DNA of 36,411 nt from Apirhabdus apintestini (GTDB lineage: Bacteria > Pseudomonadota > Gammaproteobacteria > Enterobacterales > Enterobacteriaceae). The notes beneath the pieces are model-generated. The model was not told where the DNA came from. It saw nothing but the letters and a program-made list of their open reading frames with translations, and searched no databases. The stretch covers positions 1 to 36,411 of the forward strand of contig CP138909.1 of the NCBI GenBank assembly GCA_033977085.1, given 5' to 3'. Both the position numbers and the translations under genes were made by a program. This document shows positions 24,658 through 34,950 of the stretch, in pieces. Position 1 is the stretch's first letter; each line of letters starts with the position of its first letter.

Positions 24658-26936
24658 ATGACTAAAAACTTAAAAACGCTGGTTAGCGAATTACCTGAGA
24701 TTTATCAAACAATTTTTGGCCATCCCGAGTGGGATGGCGACGCTGCTCGCGATTGTAATCAACGTCTCGATTTAATTACCGAACAGTACGACAACTTATC
24801 CCGTGTGCTGGGCCGCCAGCTTAAAGTTCTCGATCTAGGCTGCGCTCAGGGTTTTTTCAGCCTGAGTCTGGCAAGCAAAGGCGCGACTATCGTCGGTATT
24901 GATTTCCAGCAGGAAAATATTAACGTGTGCCGAGCGCTGGCTGAAGAAAACCCCGGCTTTGCCGCTGATTTCCGGGTAGGCAGAATTGAAGAGGTGATCG
25001 ATGCGCTGGAGGAGGGCGAGTTTGATCTGGCCATTGGCTTAAGCGTGTTTCACCATATTGTTCATCTTCATGGTATCGATGAAGTAAAACGTCTGCTCTC
25101 GCGCTTGGCCGATGTCACCCAGGCGGTGATCCTCGAGCTGGCGGTAAAAGAAGAGCCGCTCTACTGGGGCGTTTCTCAGCCGGACGATCCGCGTGAACTG
25201 ATTGAGCAGTGCGCGTTTTATAGACTAATTGGTGAGTTTGATACTCATTTATCACAAGTGCCGCGTCCGATGTACCTGGTCAGCAACCATCGGGTGCTGC
25301 TCAACGATTTTAATCAGCCGTTTCAGCACTGGCAAAATCAGCCCTATGCCGGGGCCGGCCTGGCGCATAAGCGCAGCCGTCGCTACTTCTTTGGCGAAGA
25401 TTATGTGTGTAAATTTTTCTATTACGACATGCCCCACAACACCCTGATGGCGGAAGAGAGTCAGCGTAATAAAAACGAACTGCATAATGAAATGTGTTTT
25501 CTGGCACAACCCCCTACGGGCTTTGACACGCCGGCATTACTAGCCCACGGCGAAAATGCCCAGTCTGGTTGGCTGGTGATGGAAAAACTCCCGGGTAGCT
25601 TGCTGAGCGATATGCTGGTGGCCGGGGAAGAGATCGATCGTGAAAAATCATTGGCACCTTGCTCCGTTCCTTAGCGGTGCTGGAGAAGCAAGGGTTATGG
25701 CATGACGATGTGCGCCCGTGGAACGTGATGGTCGATGCACGGCAGCATGCCCGCTTAATCGACTTTGGTTCTATCGTCACCACGCCACAGGACTGCAGCT
25801 GGCCGACAAACCTTGTCCAGTCGTTCTTCGTGTTTGTGAATGAACTGTTTGCTGAAAACAAAAACTGGACTGGTTTCTGGCGCTCGGCGCCCGTGCATCC
25901 TTTCAACCTGCCTCAGCCGTGGTCAAACTGGCTGTATGCGGTCTGGCAGGAGCCGGTTGGCAGCTGGAACTTTGCCCTTCTGTTGGCGCTGTTCGACAAA
26001 AAGAGAAACTGCCGTCGGCTGAACAGCAGCGAGGGGCGACGGAGCAGTGGATTATCGCTCAGGAGACGGTGCTGCTGGAGCTCCAGTCTCGAGTGCGTAA
26101 TGAAAGTGCCGAGCTCGGAGGCTATGCGTGGAGAAATCCATGCTCTTGAGCAGCAGATCGTTCAGCTGCAGGCTGAACAGCAGCGAGGGGCGACGGAGCA
26201 GTGGATTATCGCTCAGGAGACGGTGCTGCTGGAGCTCCAGTCTCGAGTGCGTAATGAAAGTGCCAGCTCGGAGGCTATGCGTGGAGAAATCCATGCTCTT
26301 GAGCAGCAGATCGTTCAGCTGCAGGCTGAACAGGATGCGTTAGTGGAAAAGGCTGTGCTGCCAGTGTCCATCAGCCATGAGCTGAGCTGGCTGACTGAGA
26401 ATATGGAGCAGCTGACCGCGCTGCTGGGGTCGGCAAAAGCGCAATCACAGGCTGAAATTGAGCCCGAGCCGCCTCTGGAAACCGCTGAGCTACTCCAGCG
26501 ACTGGAAACCGCTAACCGGGAGATTCACCATTTAAATAACGAAAACCAGCAGCTTCGCCAGGAAATTGAAAAAATCCATCGCAGCCGCTCTCGGAGAATG
26601 ACCAAGGGTTATCGTTATCTGGGATTGCAGATCCATTTGCTAAGACAGTACGGTTTCGTGCAGCGTTGTAAACATTTTATTAAGCGTGTCCTGCGGTTTG
26701 TTTTCTCGTTTATGAGAAAACATCCGAAGGTAAAACATACTGCGGTAAATGGGTTACATAAGCTAGGCCTATATCAGTCGGCCTACCGTTTGTATCGTCG
26801 TATGAATCCGCAGCCGTACAGCCAGTATCAGGCTGATGCGCAAATTTTATCGCAGACTGAGCCGCAAGTGATGCATCCGGAGCTTTTACCTCCCGTGGTT
26901 TATGAAATTTATCTCAAACTAACGAAAAATAAATAA
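24658..26936 (+). CDS. wbdD: Bifunctional kinase/methyltransferase chain terminator, frameshifted
   Basis: Caps the non-reducing mannan end and so sets chain length and licenses export. Methyltransferase domain: VLDLGCAQGFFSLSLASKGA (SAM loop I), FHHIVHLHG. Kinase domain: ARLIDFGSIV as DFG loop and WHDDVRPWNVMVD as catalytic loop. Then a long coiled coil with a tandem 51-codon duplication (26018-26324). The C-terminal basic/amphipathic region binds the membrane and WbdA in the E. coli homologue. Missing A at 25643-25647 and 25998-26002 and an extra G near 26110 split the frame. ATG 24658 lies 19 nt after the wzt stop. Restored about 760 residues. Confidence 0.93.
26018..26324 (+). repeat. Tandem 153-bp duplication inside the wbdD coiled coil
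   Basis: Copy 1 at 26018-26171 (154 nt, one inserted G near 26110) and copy 2 at 26172-26324 (153 nt) are otherwise almost identical, and a third begins GCTGAACAGG before diverging. The unit encodes 51 residues (AEQQRGATEQWIIAQETVLL through EIHALEQQIVQLQ), helical and heptad-like. Confidence 0.9.
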
Positions 26937-26946
26937 GGAGATTAGC

Positions 26947-29465
26947 TTGCACATTTTGATTGATGTCCAGGGTTACCAGTCGGAAAGTAAATTCCGCGGT
27001 ATCGGTCGCAGTACCCGGCCATGAGCCGCGCAATTATTGAAAATGCTGGTGAGCATCGCGTCAGTATTCTGATCAATGGTATGTACTCCATTGAGAATAT
27101 TAATGATGTCAAAATGGCCTATCGGGACCTGCTTACGGATGAGGATATGTTCATCTTCTCTGCCGTCGCGCCAACGGCCTACTGCAATATCGATAACCAC
27201 GGCCGCAGCAAAGCCGCCCAGGCGGCCCGCGATATCGCTATCGCCAATATCGCGCCTGATATTGTCTATGTTATTAGCTTCTTCGAAGGTCATGGAGATA
27301 GTTATACCGTGTCTATCCCAGCGGACGACGTGCCGTGGAAGACGGTATGCGTGTGCCACGATCTGATCCCGCTGTTAAATAAAGAGCGTTATCTCGGCGA
27401 CCCGAATTTCCGCGAGTTTTATATGAACAAGCTGGCGGAGTTTGAGCGGGCGGACGCGATTTTCGCTATTTCGCAATCGGCGGCCCAGGAAGTGATCGAA
27501 TATACCGACATCCCCAGCGATCGAGTGCTGAACATCTCCTCGGCGGTGGGAGAAGACTTTGCGGTGATTGATTATTCCGCTGAGCATATTCAGTCTTTAA
27601 AAGACAAATACAGACTGCCGGATGAATTTATCCTAACGCTGGCGATGATTGAGCCACGGAAAAACATCGAAGCGCTTATTCATGCTTACAGCATGCTGCC
27701 TGCTGAATTGCAGCAGCGCTATCCGATGGTGCTGGCGTATAAGGTGCATCCGGAGGATTTGGAGCGTATTCTGCGTCTAGCGGAAAGCTATGGCCTATCC
27801 CGCAGCCAGCTTATCTTTACTGGCTTCCTGACCGACGACGATCTAATTGCGCTGTACAACCTATGCAAACTGTTTGTGTTCCCGTCGCTGCATGAAGGTT
27901 TCGGCCTGCCGCCGCTGGAAGCGATGCGCTGCGGGGCTGCGACCCGGGTTCAAATATTACCAGCTTGCCGGAAGTCATTGGCTGGGAAGATGCCATGTTC
28001 AATCCGCATGACGTGCAGGATATTCGCCGGGTCATGGAGAAGGCGCTGACCGATGAGGCGTTTTACCGTGAGCTGAAGGCGCATGCTCTCACTCAGTCGG
28101 CCAAATTCTCCTGGGCCAACACCGCCCATCTGGCGATCGATGGTTTCACCCGCCTGCTTCAGTCGTCCAAAGAGGTGGATGCCGGGCAGACGGAAGGCGT
28201 GACTACCTCGCGCATCCAGACGATGCAGAAAATTGATGCGCTGAGCGAAGTCGACCGTCTAGGTCTGGCGTGGGCTGTTGCGCGCAATGGTTATAAACAG
28301 CATACCCGCAAGCTGTTGGTGGACATTTCGGTTCTGGCTAAGCATGACGCTAAGACCGGGATCCAGCGCGTTTCGCGCAGTATTCTTAGCGAATTACTGA
28401 AATCCGGAGTACCAGGTTACGAGGTTTCCGCTGTCTACTACACCCTGGCGAGTGTTATCGCTACGCGAACCAATATCTGTCCAGTAATTTCCTGGTGAAT
28501 ATGGTGCCGACGAGCCGGTCCTGTTCAGCAAAGACGATATTCTGATCGCCACCGACCTGACCGCGCATCTCTTCCCGGAGGTGGTGACACAAATTGATTG
28601 CATGCGCGCCGCAGGCGCATTCGCCTGCTTTGTGGTGCATGATATTCTGCCATTACGCCGCCCGGAGTGGAGTATCGAAGGTATTCAGCGTGAATTCCCG
28701 ATCTGGCTGTCTTGCCTCGCAGAGCATGCCGACCGACTGATCTGCGTCTCAGCCAGCGTCGCCGAGGATGTGAAAGCGTGGATTGCGGAAAACAGCCATT
28801 GGGTGAAACCGAATCCGCTGCTGACTGTCAGCAACTTCCATCTGGGGGCCGACCTTGATGCCAGCGTACCGTCCACCGGCATGCCGGATAATGCACAGGC
28901 GCTTTTAGCCACGATGGCCGCGGCGCCATCATTTATCATGGTCGGTACCATGGAGCCGCGCAAAGGTCATGTCCAGACGCTGGCCGCCTTTGAGGAACTA
29001 TGGTGCGAGGGCAAAAACTACAACTTGTTTATTGTCGGTAAACAGGGCTGGAACGTTGACAGTTTGTGCGAAAAATTACGCCATCATCCCCAGTCTGAAC
29101 AAAAAGCTGTTTTGGCTGCAAAATATCAGCGACGAGTTTTTGGTCGAGCTATATGCGCGTTCACGTGCGCTGATCTTTGCCTCGCAGGGGAGGGCTTTGG
29201 CCTGCCATTGATTGAAGCAGCGCAGAAAAAGCTACCGGTGATTATCCGCGATATCCCGGTGTTTAAAGAGATTGCTCAGGAACATGCGTGGTATTTCTCC
29301 GGGGAAGCGCCGGCCGACATAGCTAAGGCCGTCGAAGACTGGTTAGCCTTGTATGAGCAAAACGCTCATCCTCGTTCCGAAAATATCAACTGGTTAACCT
29401 GGAAGCAGAGTGCGGAACTTCTCCTGAAAAATCTGCCGATTATCGCGCCAGCCGCGAAGCAATAA
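26947..29465 (+). CDS. wbdA: Dual-domain polymannan mannosyltransferase, frameshifted
   Basis: Polymerase adding the alpha-1,2 and alpha-1,3 mannose repeat. TTG 26947 behind AAGGAG gives MHILIDVQGYQSESKFRGIG. Two GT4 domains in tandem: first with MIEPRKNIEALIHAY and HEGFGLPPLEAMRCG, second with TMEPRKGHVQTLAAF and EGFGLPLIEAAQKK. Six single-base indels (about 27012, 27943, 28443, 28492, 29092 and 29188) scatter it over frames; restored about 840 residues, the size of E. coli O9a WbdA. Residue 80 after correction is Cys (TGC 27183-27185). It is recruited to the membrane by WbdD. Confidence 0.94.
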
Positions 29466-29511
29466 TCGCTATCAACAGGGCTACCCCGGTGGCCCTTGTG
29501 ATGAGTTCGTT

Positions 29512-30657
29512 ATGAAAATTATTTTTGCTACTGAGCCAATTAAATACCCATTAACGGGCATCGGTCGGTATTCCCTGGAGCTGGTTAAGCGGCTGGCGGT
29601 CGCCCGCGAAATTGAAGAATTAAAGCTATTTCACGGTGCGTCGTTTATCGAACAGATCCCTTTGGTGGAGAATAAAAGCGATACCAAAGCCAGCAATCAT
29701 GGTCGTCTGTCGGCGTTTCTACGCCGACAGACGCTGTTGATTGAGGCTTATCGCTTGCTGCATCCGCGGCGCCAGGCGTGGGCATTGCGCGACTATAAGG
29801 ATTATATCTACCATGGCCCCAATTTTTATCTGCCGCATAAACTGGAACGCGCCGTGACCACGTTTCATGACATATCCATTTTTACCTGCCCGGAATATCA
29901 TCCAAAAGATCGGGTTCGCTATATGGAGAAGTCCCTGCATGAGAGTCTGGATTCGGCAAAGCTGATCCTGACCGTTTCTGATTTCTCGCGCAGTGAAATT
30001 ATCCGCTTGTTCAACTATCCGGAGGAGCGGATCGTAACCACCAAGCTAGCCTGCAGCAGTGACTATATCCCACGCAGCCCGGCAGAGTGTCTGCCGGTAC
30101 TGCAGAAATATCAGCTGGCGTGGCAGGCCTACGCGCTATATATCGGCACTATGGAGCCACGTAAAAATATCCGAGGCCTGCTGCATGCCTATCAGCTGCT
30201 ACCGATGGAGATCCGCATGCGCTATCCGCTAATCCTTAGCGGCTATCGCGGCTGGGAAGACGATGTGCTGTGGCAGTTAGTCGAGCGCGGTACTCGGGAA
30301 GGCTGGATCCGTTACCTCGGATATGTTCCGGATGAAGACCTGCCGTATCTGTACGCAGCGGCCAGAGTCTTTGTTTATCCCTCCTTCTACGAGGGATTCG
30401 GTTTACCTATTCTTGAAGCGATGTCTTGCGGTGTGCCGGTAGTATGCTCCAATGTCACCTCTTTGCCTGAGGTTGTTGGCGATGCCGGCCTCGTTGCCGA
30501 TCCTAATGATATAGACGCGATTAGCGCGCAAATTTTGCAGAGCCTGCAAGATGATAGCTGGCGGGAAATCGCCACCGCGCGCGGTCTTGCTCAGGCGAAA
30601 CAGTTTTCGTGGGAGAACTGTGCGACCCAGACCATTAACGCCTATAAATTACTCTAA
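29512..30657 (+). CDS. wbdB: Mannosyltransferase of the adaptor region
   Basis: 381 residues, intact. GT4 family: TGIGRYSLELVKRL acceptor loop, FHDISIFTCPEYHPKDR, YIGTMEPRKNIRGLLHAY, and the E-x7-E nucleotide-sugar motif FYEGFGLPILEAMSCGVPVV. In the O9a/O3 pathway WbdB adds alpha-1,3 mannoses after WbdC to build the primer on which WbdA acts. Starts at ATG 29512, 46 nt after wbdA. Cytoplasmic face of the inner membrane. Confidence 0.95.
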   Translation: MKIIFATEPIKYPLTGIGRYSLELVKRLAVAREIEELKLFHGASFIEQIPLVENKSDTKASNHGRLSAFLRRQTLLIEAYRLLHPRRQAWALRDYKDYIYHGPNFYLPHKLERAVTTFHDISIFTCPEYHPKDRVRYMEKSLHESLDSAKLILTVSDFSRSEIIRLFNYPEERIVTTKLACSSDYIPRSPAECLPVLQKYQLAWQAYALYIGTMEPRKNIRGLLHAYQLLPMEIRMRYPLILSGYRGWEDDVLWQLVERGTREGWIRYLGYVPDEDLPYLYAAARVFVYPSFYEGFGLPILEAMSCGVPVVCSNVTSLPEVVGDAGLVADPNDIDAISAQILQSLQDDSWREIATARGLAQAKQFSWENCATQTINAYKLL

Positions 30658-30666
30658 GGGTGTCAG

Positions 30667-31789
30667 TTGAGAGTTCTACACGTCTATAAGACTTACTATC
30701 CCGATACCTACGGCGGTATTGCGCAGGTCATTTATCAGCTAAGTCAGGGCTGCGCCCGCCGGGGAATCGCAGCCGATGTTTTCACTTTTAGCCCGGACAA
30801 AGATACAGGCCCTGTCGCTTACGAAGATCATCGGGTCATTTATAATAAACAGCTTTTTGAAATTGCCTCCACGCCGTTTTCGCTGAAAGCGTTAAAGCGT
30901 TTTAAGCTGATTAAAGATGACTACGATATCATCAACTACCATTTTCCGTTTCCCTTTATGGATATGCTGCATCTTTCGGCGCGGCCTGACGCCAGGACTG
31001 TGGTGACCTATCACTCTGATATAGTGAAACAAAAACGGTTAATGAAGCTGTACCAGCCGCTGCAGGAGCGATTTCTCAGCGGCGTAGATTGCATTGTTGC
31101 CTCGTCGCCCAATTACGTGGCTTCCAGCCAGACCCTGAAAAAATATCTGGATAAAACGGTGGTGATCCCTTTTGGTCTGGAGCAGCATGACGTGCAGCAC
31201 GATCCGCAGCGGGTGGCGCACTGGCGGGAAACCGTCGGCGATAACTTCTTCCTCTTCGTCGGCGCTTTCCGCTACTACAAAGGGCTGCACATTCTGCTGG
31301 ATGCCGCCGAGCGTAGCCGGCTGCCGGTGGTGATCGTCGGGGGCGGGCCGCTGGAGGCGGAAGTACGGCGTGAGGCGCAGCAGCGCGGACTGAGCAATGT
31401 GGTGTTTACCGGCATGCTCAACGACGAAGATAAATACATTCTCTTCCAGGCTCTGCCGGGGCGTGGTCTTCCCCTCGCATCTGCGCTCAGAGGCGTTTGG
31501 CATTACGTTACTGGAAGGCGCGCGCTTCGCCAGGCCATTGATCTCCTGCGAGATCGGCACCGGGACCTCGTTCATTAACCAGGACAAAGTGAATGGCTGC
31601 GTGATCCCGCCAAATGACAGCCAGGCGCTGGTGGAGGCGATGAATGAGCCGTGGCATAACGATGAAACCGCCAGCCGCTATGGCGAAAACTCGCGTCGTC
31701 GCTTCGAAGAGATGTTTACCGCCGACCATATGATTGACGCGTACATTAATCTTTATACGTCGTTACTCCATGAGAAACCAGGCTCTTGA
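30667..31789 (+). CDS. wbdC: First mannosyltransferase of the chain, frameshifted
   Basis: GT4 enzyme that adds the first mannose to undecaprenyl-PP-GlcNAc. TTG 30667 has AAGGG about 7 nt upstream. MRVLHVYKTYYPDTYGGIAQ, TYHSDIVKQKRL, LFVGAFRYYKGLHILLDAA, then after an extra G near 31451 (CAGGCTC for CAGCTC) the tail CRGVVFPSHLRSEAFGITLL and FEEMFTADHMIDAYINLY. Restored about 373 residues, normal length. Last gene of the cluster, ending 60 bp before IS5. Confidence 0.93.
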
Positions 31790-31849
31790 GGCGAAATCGT
31801 CGGGCACGCCACTGTTGATATAAATCCCCTTAAAACATCGAAGGCCAAT

Positions 31850-33043
31850 GGAAGGTGCGAATAAGCGGGGAAATTCTTCTCGGCTGACTCAGTCATTTCA
31901 TTTCTTCATGTTTGAGCCGATTTTTTCTCCCGTAAATGCCTTGAATCAGCCTATTTAGACCGTTTCTTCGCCATTTAAGGCGTTATCCCCAGTTTTTAGT
32001 GAGATCTCTCCCACTGACGTATCATTTGGTCCGCCCGAAACAGGTTGGCCAGCGTGAATAACATCGCCAGTTGGTTATCGTTTTTCAGCAGCCCCTTGTA
32101 TCTGGCTTTCACGAAGCCGAACTGCCGCTTGATGATGCGAAACGGGTGCTCCACCCGGCACGGATGCTGGCTTTCATGTATTCGATGTTGATGGCCGTTT
32201 TGTTCTTGCGCGGATGCTGCTTCAAGGTTTTTACCCTGCCGGGACGCTCGGCGATCAGCCAGTCCACATCCACCTCGGCCAGCTCCTCGCGCTGTGGCGC
32301 CCCTTGGTAGCCGGCATCGGCTGAGACAAATTGCTCCTCTCCATGCAGCAGATTACCCAGCTGATTGAGGTCATGCTCGTTGGCCGCGGTGGTGACCAGG
32401 CTGTGGGTCAGGCCACTCTTGGCATCGACACCAATGTGGGCCTTCATGCCAAAGTGCCACTGATTGCCTTTCTTGGTCTGATGCATCTCCGGATCGCGTT
32501 GCTGCTCTTTGTTCTTGGTCGAGCTGGGTGCCTCAATGATGGTGGCATCGACCAAGGTGCCTTGAGTCATCATGACGCCTGCTTCGGCCAGCCAGCGATT
32601 GATGGTCTTGAACAATTGGCGGGCCAGTTGATGCTGCTCCAGCAGGTGGCGGAAATTCATGATGGTGGTGCGGTCCGGCAAGGCGCTATCCAGGGATAAC
32701 CGGGCAAACAGACGCATGGAGGCGATTTCGTACAGAGCATCTTCCATCGCGCCATCGCTCAGGTTGTACCAATGCTGCATGCAGTGAATGCGTAGCATGG
32801 TTTCCAGCGGATAAGGTCGCCGGCCATTACCAGCCTTGGGGTAAAACGGCTCGATGACTTCCACCATGTTTTGCCATGGCAGAATCTGCTCCATGCGGGA
32901 CAAGAAAATCTCTTTTCTGGTCTGACGGCGCTTACTGCTGAATTCACTGTCGGCGAAGGTAAGTTGATGACTCATGATGAACCCTGTTCCATGGCTCCAG
33001 ATGACAAACATGATCTCATATCAGGGACTTGTTCGCACCTTCC
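31850..33043 (-). mobile_element. IS5 element
   Basis: 1194 bp between terminal repeats GGAAGGTGCGAATAAG (31850-31865) and its partner CTTGTTCGCACCTTCC (33028-33043). IS5 is 1195 bp, and one base is missing inside the transposase. The flanking 4-mers are CAAT (left) and TTAG (right), so there is no target duplication, which points to recombination between IS5 copies or an adjacent deletion. It forms the right edge of the O-antigen cargo and truncates a small gene on its right. Confidence 0.96.
31996..33011 (-). CDS. insH: IS5 transposase, frameshifted near the C-terminus
   Basis: DDE transposase. MSHQLTFADSEFSSKRRQTR, GRRPYPLETMLRIHCMQHWY, GTLVDATIIEAPSSTKNKEQ (first Asp), SADAGYQGAPQREEL (second Asp). 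Past KASIRA a lost C near 32160 (GCCCGGG to GCCGGG) shifts the frame; the remaining IS5 C-terminus follows in another frame to TTA 31996-31998. The start ATG 33011 (MFVIWSH) or the internal MSHQL at 32974 are both used in IS5 annotations. Confidence 0.93.
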
Positions 33044-33116
33044 TTAGCACTGCAACTCCAAGCGTATAAAGCGAAACCGACACAAAGATGTGATCGAATT
33101 TAGCGGCTGCTGTCAT
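33044..33116 (-). pseudogene. 5' fragment of a small gene cut by IS5
   Basis: ATG 33116 with a perfect GGAGG 7 nt upstream reads MTAAAKFDHIFVSVSLYTLG, VAVL before running into the IS5 end at 33043. It looks like the beginning of a small membrane protein. The 3' part is not found on the other side of IS5, so the insertion or a following deletion removed it. Confidence 0.6.
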
Positions 33117-33156
33117 GATTAATCCTCCAAAAGCAGTAACGGTTAAAAGGAACTTT

Positions 33157-33272
33157 AGTTACAACACACAAGGAATCGGTTTTACCCATAGCCTTTAGCC
33201 TTAGTGTCGTACTGAACAATCACACAAGCCAACCAGCTAGGACGAGTAGACATTTTCTTGTGTGTTGTAACT
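33157..33272. repeat. 116-bp segment bounded by 16-bp perfect inverted repeats
   Basis: AGTTACAACACACAAG (33157-33172) and CTTGTGTGTTGTAACT (33257-33272) are exact inverted copies. The right arm contains the resolvase stop codon. No frame lies inside. It could be a recombination or resolution site, a mini-element, or a very long-loop transcript terminator. Confidence 0.6.
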
Positions 33273-33936
33273 ACTTACTCAAAGCACGTTTATCTTCCCT
33301 CGATTTTACAGCACTACTAATTGTCCCTCGACTACAGGCCATAATTTTCTGAACCTGGCTCCAAGAACTACCGCTATCGAGCAACCGATTAATTGCATCG
33401 TATCGAGCCTGATTGACCTGACGCCCCTTATATTTTCCCTCCTTTTGAGCTTTATTAATCCCCTGCCTTTGACGTTCCCGGCGTTGTTCATAATCACGAC
33501 GAGCCACAGCAGCCAGCATATCAAGCAACATATCGTTGATTGCAGCAAACATGCGACTATCAAAATCATGGCTCGCTGAAGCAATCCAGGTTGTCGGTAC
33601 GTTGATGGCCATCACTCGAATATCCTTCTGGCGAATCAACTTCTTCAGGCTGTTCCAGTCTTCACCAGTTAAGCGTGAAAGCCGATCAACATCTTCAATG
33701 AGGAGAATATCGTTCTGTCGGCAGTCGTTCAGCAGTCTGAATAATTCCGGTCGGTCGAGCCGCGAACCAGATTCATTCTCGATGTAGTAATTGCAGATGT
33801 TAAGGCCACGCTCATCAGCAAAGCTATCGATCGCAGCGAGTGCGCGAGAAGCGTCTTGTTCAGATGTTGAGGCGCGTAAATAAGCCCGGACAAAGCTTTG
33901 CGGTACGGTATGAGTCACAATGTCGAACCAGTTCAA
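33271..33936 (-). CDS. Serine resolvase/recombinase
   Basis: About 215-221 residues. Catalytic domain: VRAYLRASTSEQDASRA (nucleophile Ser in the ST/SEQ motif), NYYIENESGSRLDRPELFRL, DILLIEDVDRLSRLTGEDW, and the long E-helix. The C-terminal helix-turn-helix is NRLLDSGSSWSQVQKIMACS, RGTISSAVK. It probably resolves plasmid multimers, as IncX and IncN backbone resolvases do. The start is uncertain: TTG 33936 or GTG 33918 (then THTVPQSF), with no strong ribosome site for either. It is divergent from parA; a res site would be expected in 33937-34090. Confidence 0.9.
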   Translation of the reverse strand: MNWFDIVTHTVPQSFVRAYLRASTSEQDASRALAAIDSFADERGLNICNYYIENESGSRLDRPELFRLLNDCRQNDILLIEDVDRLSRLTGEDWNSLKKLIRQKDIRVMAINVPTTWIASASHDFDSRMFAAINDMLLDMLAAVARRDYEQRRERQRQGINKAQKEGKYKGRQVNQARYDAINRLLDSGSSWSQVQKIMACSRGTISSAVKSREDKRALSK

Positions 33937-34098
33937 TTTAGGTTATTAAAGCATAACCATATAGTACCTGTTTCGCATGGTATTTTAAAGGCATACTCAA
34001 ACCGAACCAAAGAAATGATTCATTATGTGACCACGTCACCTACAGTTACATCAGAAAGACGGTGTAAATCAAACGTAAAGCCATAATGAGCTTTACCA

Positions 34099-34220
34099 TG
34101 TAAAGCACACATAAAGACACACTTATCTTTATACTCTATTTACATCGTAAAACATAAAGAGTATAAAGACACTATAAAGACGCCTATATCTTTATAAGTT
34201 AAAGACACCGTAAAGAAATG
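34099..34220. promoter_or_regulatory. AAAGAC box array upstream of parA (putative centromere/operator)
   Basis: Many copies of TAAAGACAC-like boxes: about 34100, 34112, 34155, 34164, 34175, 34199 and 34210 forward, with reverse copies (TCTTTATA) near 34126 and 34189. Spacing is mostly 9-11 bp. Further copies sit at 34951-35001 and 3163-3182. The DNA from 33937 to 34098 has no gene. Confidence 0.7.
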
Positions 34221-34254
34221 AAAAGCTTTACATCGTAAATACGAGGATGCGGAA

Positions 34255-34918
34255 ATGGGAAAAATTTTACTGGTGGTTTCAGATAAGGGCGGGGTAGGGA
34301 AAAGCACCTACTCAGCTAACACAGCATCTATGCTGGCAAACAGAGAAAAATCGGTAATCATCCTTAAAACCGATAAGAACAATGACCTTATCGAGCTGGA
34401 ATGAAAAACGCAGGGAGAATAGCCTCCCAACAGTACCAGTCTACGAGGCATACGGTAATGTAAGCAAAGAGATTAACCGCCTGAGCAAGCTGTGCGATGT
34501 TCTGATCGTTGACTGCCCCGGACATGACAGCCTTGAGTTCCGTAGCGCACTGACTGTGTCAGATATCATGATAACTCTGGTTAAAGCGTCATCTGACTTT
34601 GAAAGTGAAACACTGACGAGCGTAACCGAGAAAGTCCGCATGGCTCAGAAATCAAACGCAGCCCTGCAACCCTGGGTATTACTTACCAGAATAAACCCAA
34701 GCAAGCCACGCCACAGAAAAGCCGCTATTGAGCCGGATAAATTATTACGCTCAGACGACGTCTGGATACAGCCACTAAAAAACCGCATGTCAGAATTGGA
34801 TGTGTTTGAAAGCGCCTGCAATGAAGGGGCAGGGGTACATGATGTAAGCCGCGCCTCCAGTCTGACAACAGCAAAAGCACAGATAGAATTAGTCGCCCAG
34901 GAAATAGGGATAATCTAA
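34255..34918 (+). CDS. parA: ParA-type partition ATPase, frameshifted
   Basis: Deviant Walker A SDKGGVGKSTYSANTASML; Walker A'/B region LCDVLIVDCPGHDS; then SDIMITLVKASSDFESETLT. ATG 34255 has GAGG upstream. The frame stops at 34420 (EWNEKRR region) because of one extra base near 34394-34400; restored about 220 residues, typical for small ParF/ParA proteins without their own DNA-binding domain. It moves plasmid copies using the nucleoid as track. The partner is the small gene at 35015; the box arrays are the likely centromere. Confidence 0.9.
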
Positions 34919-34950
34919 ATATTTCAATCGAATACATAGAAATTTACATT

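Noticed and set aside
33157..33272. Integron attC site
   Set aside because: Ends contain GTTACAAC/GTTGTAAC, but the inner L boxes and typical asymmetry are absent, and no integrase or cassette is present.
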